From assembly GCA_002404155.1 (NCBI GenBank), contig DHJC01000018.1, positions 25,079-49,214 of the forward strand: a DNA stretch of 24,136 bases, given 5' to 3'. A model generated the notes under the pieces. That model worked only from the letters and a program-made list of their open reading frames with translations, ran no database searches and was not told the origin of the DNA. The DNA comes from Chloroflexi bacterium UBA4730 (lineage in GTDB: Bacteria; Chloroflexota; Limnocylindria; P2-11E). How positions within the stretch are numbered: position 1 is the first letter of the stretch; every line of letters begins with the position of its first letter. The position numbers were made by a program, and so were the translations under genes. Below are positions 23,750 through 24,136 of the stretch, in pieces.

Positions 23750-24136
23750 GAGCCCTTACCGACGAGCGTCTCGTTGTCACGCCCGGCGATGAAGTCCTCG
23801 AGGCGGACGCGGGCCCGGTCGTCGTGGATCTGCTTGGGCGGCGACTTCATGAAGTACGACGCCGGCGCCACGATGGTCCCTCCAAGGCCGCGGTCGAGGG
23901 CAAGCTTGCAGCACCGGATGGCATCGATCACGACGCCGGCGCTGTTCGGCGAGTCCCAGACCTCGAGCTTGACCTCCGCGTTGAGCGGCACGTCGCCGAA
24001 GGTGGTGCCCTCCATTCGGATGTAGCACCACTTGCGGTCCAGAAGCCACGGCACGTAGTCGGAGGGGCCGACGTGCACGTCATTCGGGTCCATCTCGTAG
24101 TCCAGCATGCTCGTCACGGCGTTCGTCTTGCTGATC
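23746..24136 (-). CDS. ino1: myo-Inositol-1-phosphate synthase, C-terminal part (cut by window edge)
   Basis: Converts glucose 6-phosphate to 1L-myo-inositol 1-phosphate with bound NAD+, the entry to inositol lipids. Only the last 129 residues are in the window, reading from ISKTNAVTSMLDYE at the edge. Diagnostic blocks are DVHVGPSDYVPWLLDRKWCY, MEGTTFGDVPLNAEVKLEVW, DSPNSAGVVIDAIRCCKLAL and SYFMKSPPKQIHDDRARVRL, which match the shorter actinobacterial/archaeal-type enzymes rather than the eukaryotic one. The gene enters from beyond 24136, so its start and promoter are outside. Its TGA overlaps the next gene's GTG, making it the visible head of the leftward lipid chain. Its substrate, glucose 6-phosphate, is also that of zwf at the other end of the window. 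Confidence 0.93.
   Translation of the reverse strand, partial: ISKTNAVTSMLDYEMDPNDVHVGPSDYVPWLLDRKWCYIRMEGTTFGDVPLNAEVKLEVWDSPNSAGVVIDAIRCCKLALDRGLGGTIVAPASYFMKSPPKQIHDDRARVRLEDFIAGRDNETLVGKGS

Noticed and set aside
22845..23780. A long N-terminal extension in frame with the second acyltransferase, giving a 592-residue protein.
   Set aside because: The extension is Arg/Pro-rich, lies wholly over the first acyltransferase gene in another frame, and the ATGA junction at 22844 gives a natural start.

Overview
The window is a compact, high-GC stretch (roughly two thirds G+C by eye) of a bacterial chromosome. It carries 22 protein genes, two of them cut by the window edges. I see no rRNA, tRNA, CRISPR array, insertion sequence, prophage gene or transcription-factor gene, and no gap between genes longer than about 110 bases. 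Gene style (many GTG starts, ATGA/GTGA overlaps, LemA-HtpX pair, two complete ABC importers with lipoprotein binding proteins, an actinobacterial-type inositol-phosphate synthase) suggests a high-GC bacterium such as a Chloroflexota lineage or a relative of Actinomycetota. I cannot fix the phylum from sequence reading alone.

Left part (1-3550): pentose phosphate pathway. Glucose-6-phosphate dehydrogenase (zwf, cut) and 6-phosphogluconate dehydrogenase (gnd) run leftward, and transketolase (tkt) runs rightward from a 47-base divergent promoter gap. Next (3615-6161) comes a rightward membrane/envelope set: LemA, an HtpX-like M48 protease and a membrane-anchored beta-propeller-like protein. A sugar ABC importer follows (6268-10309: lipoprotein, two permeases, ATPase), with an intracellular six-hairpin glycosidase resembling GH125 directly behind it. 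A strong inverted repeat covers the ribosome binding site of its first gene.

Middle (11981-18137): a branched-chain amino-acid/amide-type ABC importer in the order livJ-H-M-G-F, then an ACT-domain malic enzyme with what looks like its own leaderless promoter.

Right part (24136-18187, all leftward): one tightly coupled seven-gene chain. It encodes myo-inositol-1-phosphate synthase (cut), two adjacent LpxL/PatA-like lipid acyltransferases, a PHP-domain phosphoesterase, a PimA-like glycosyltransferase, a class III CoA-transferase and a crotonase-fold protein. The first five suggest synthesis of an acylated, glycosylated inositol phospholipid like the phosphatidylinositol mannosides of mycobacteria. 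The second acyltransferase has lost the acidic residue of the HX4D/E motif and the crotonase lacks both hydratase glutamates, so this operon is the most interesting part of the window. A second theme is start-codon use: the sugar-importer ATPase has a textbook ribosome binding site placed for a CTG codon, and two other operon-internal genes may also begin at CTG.
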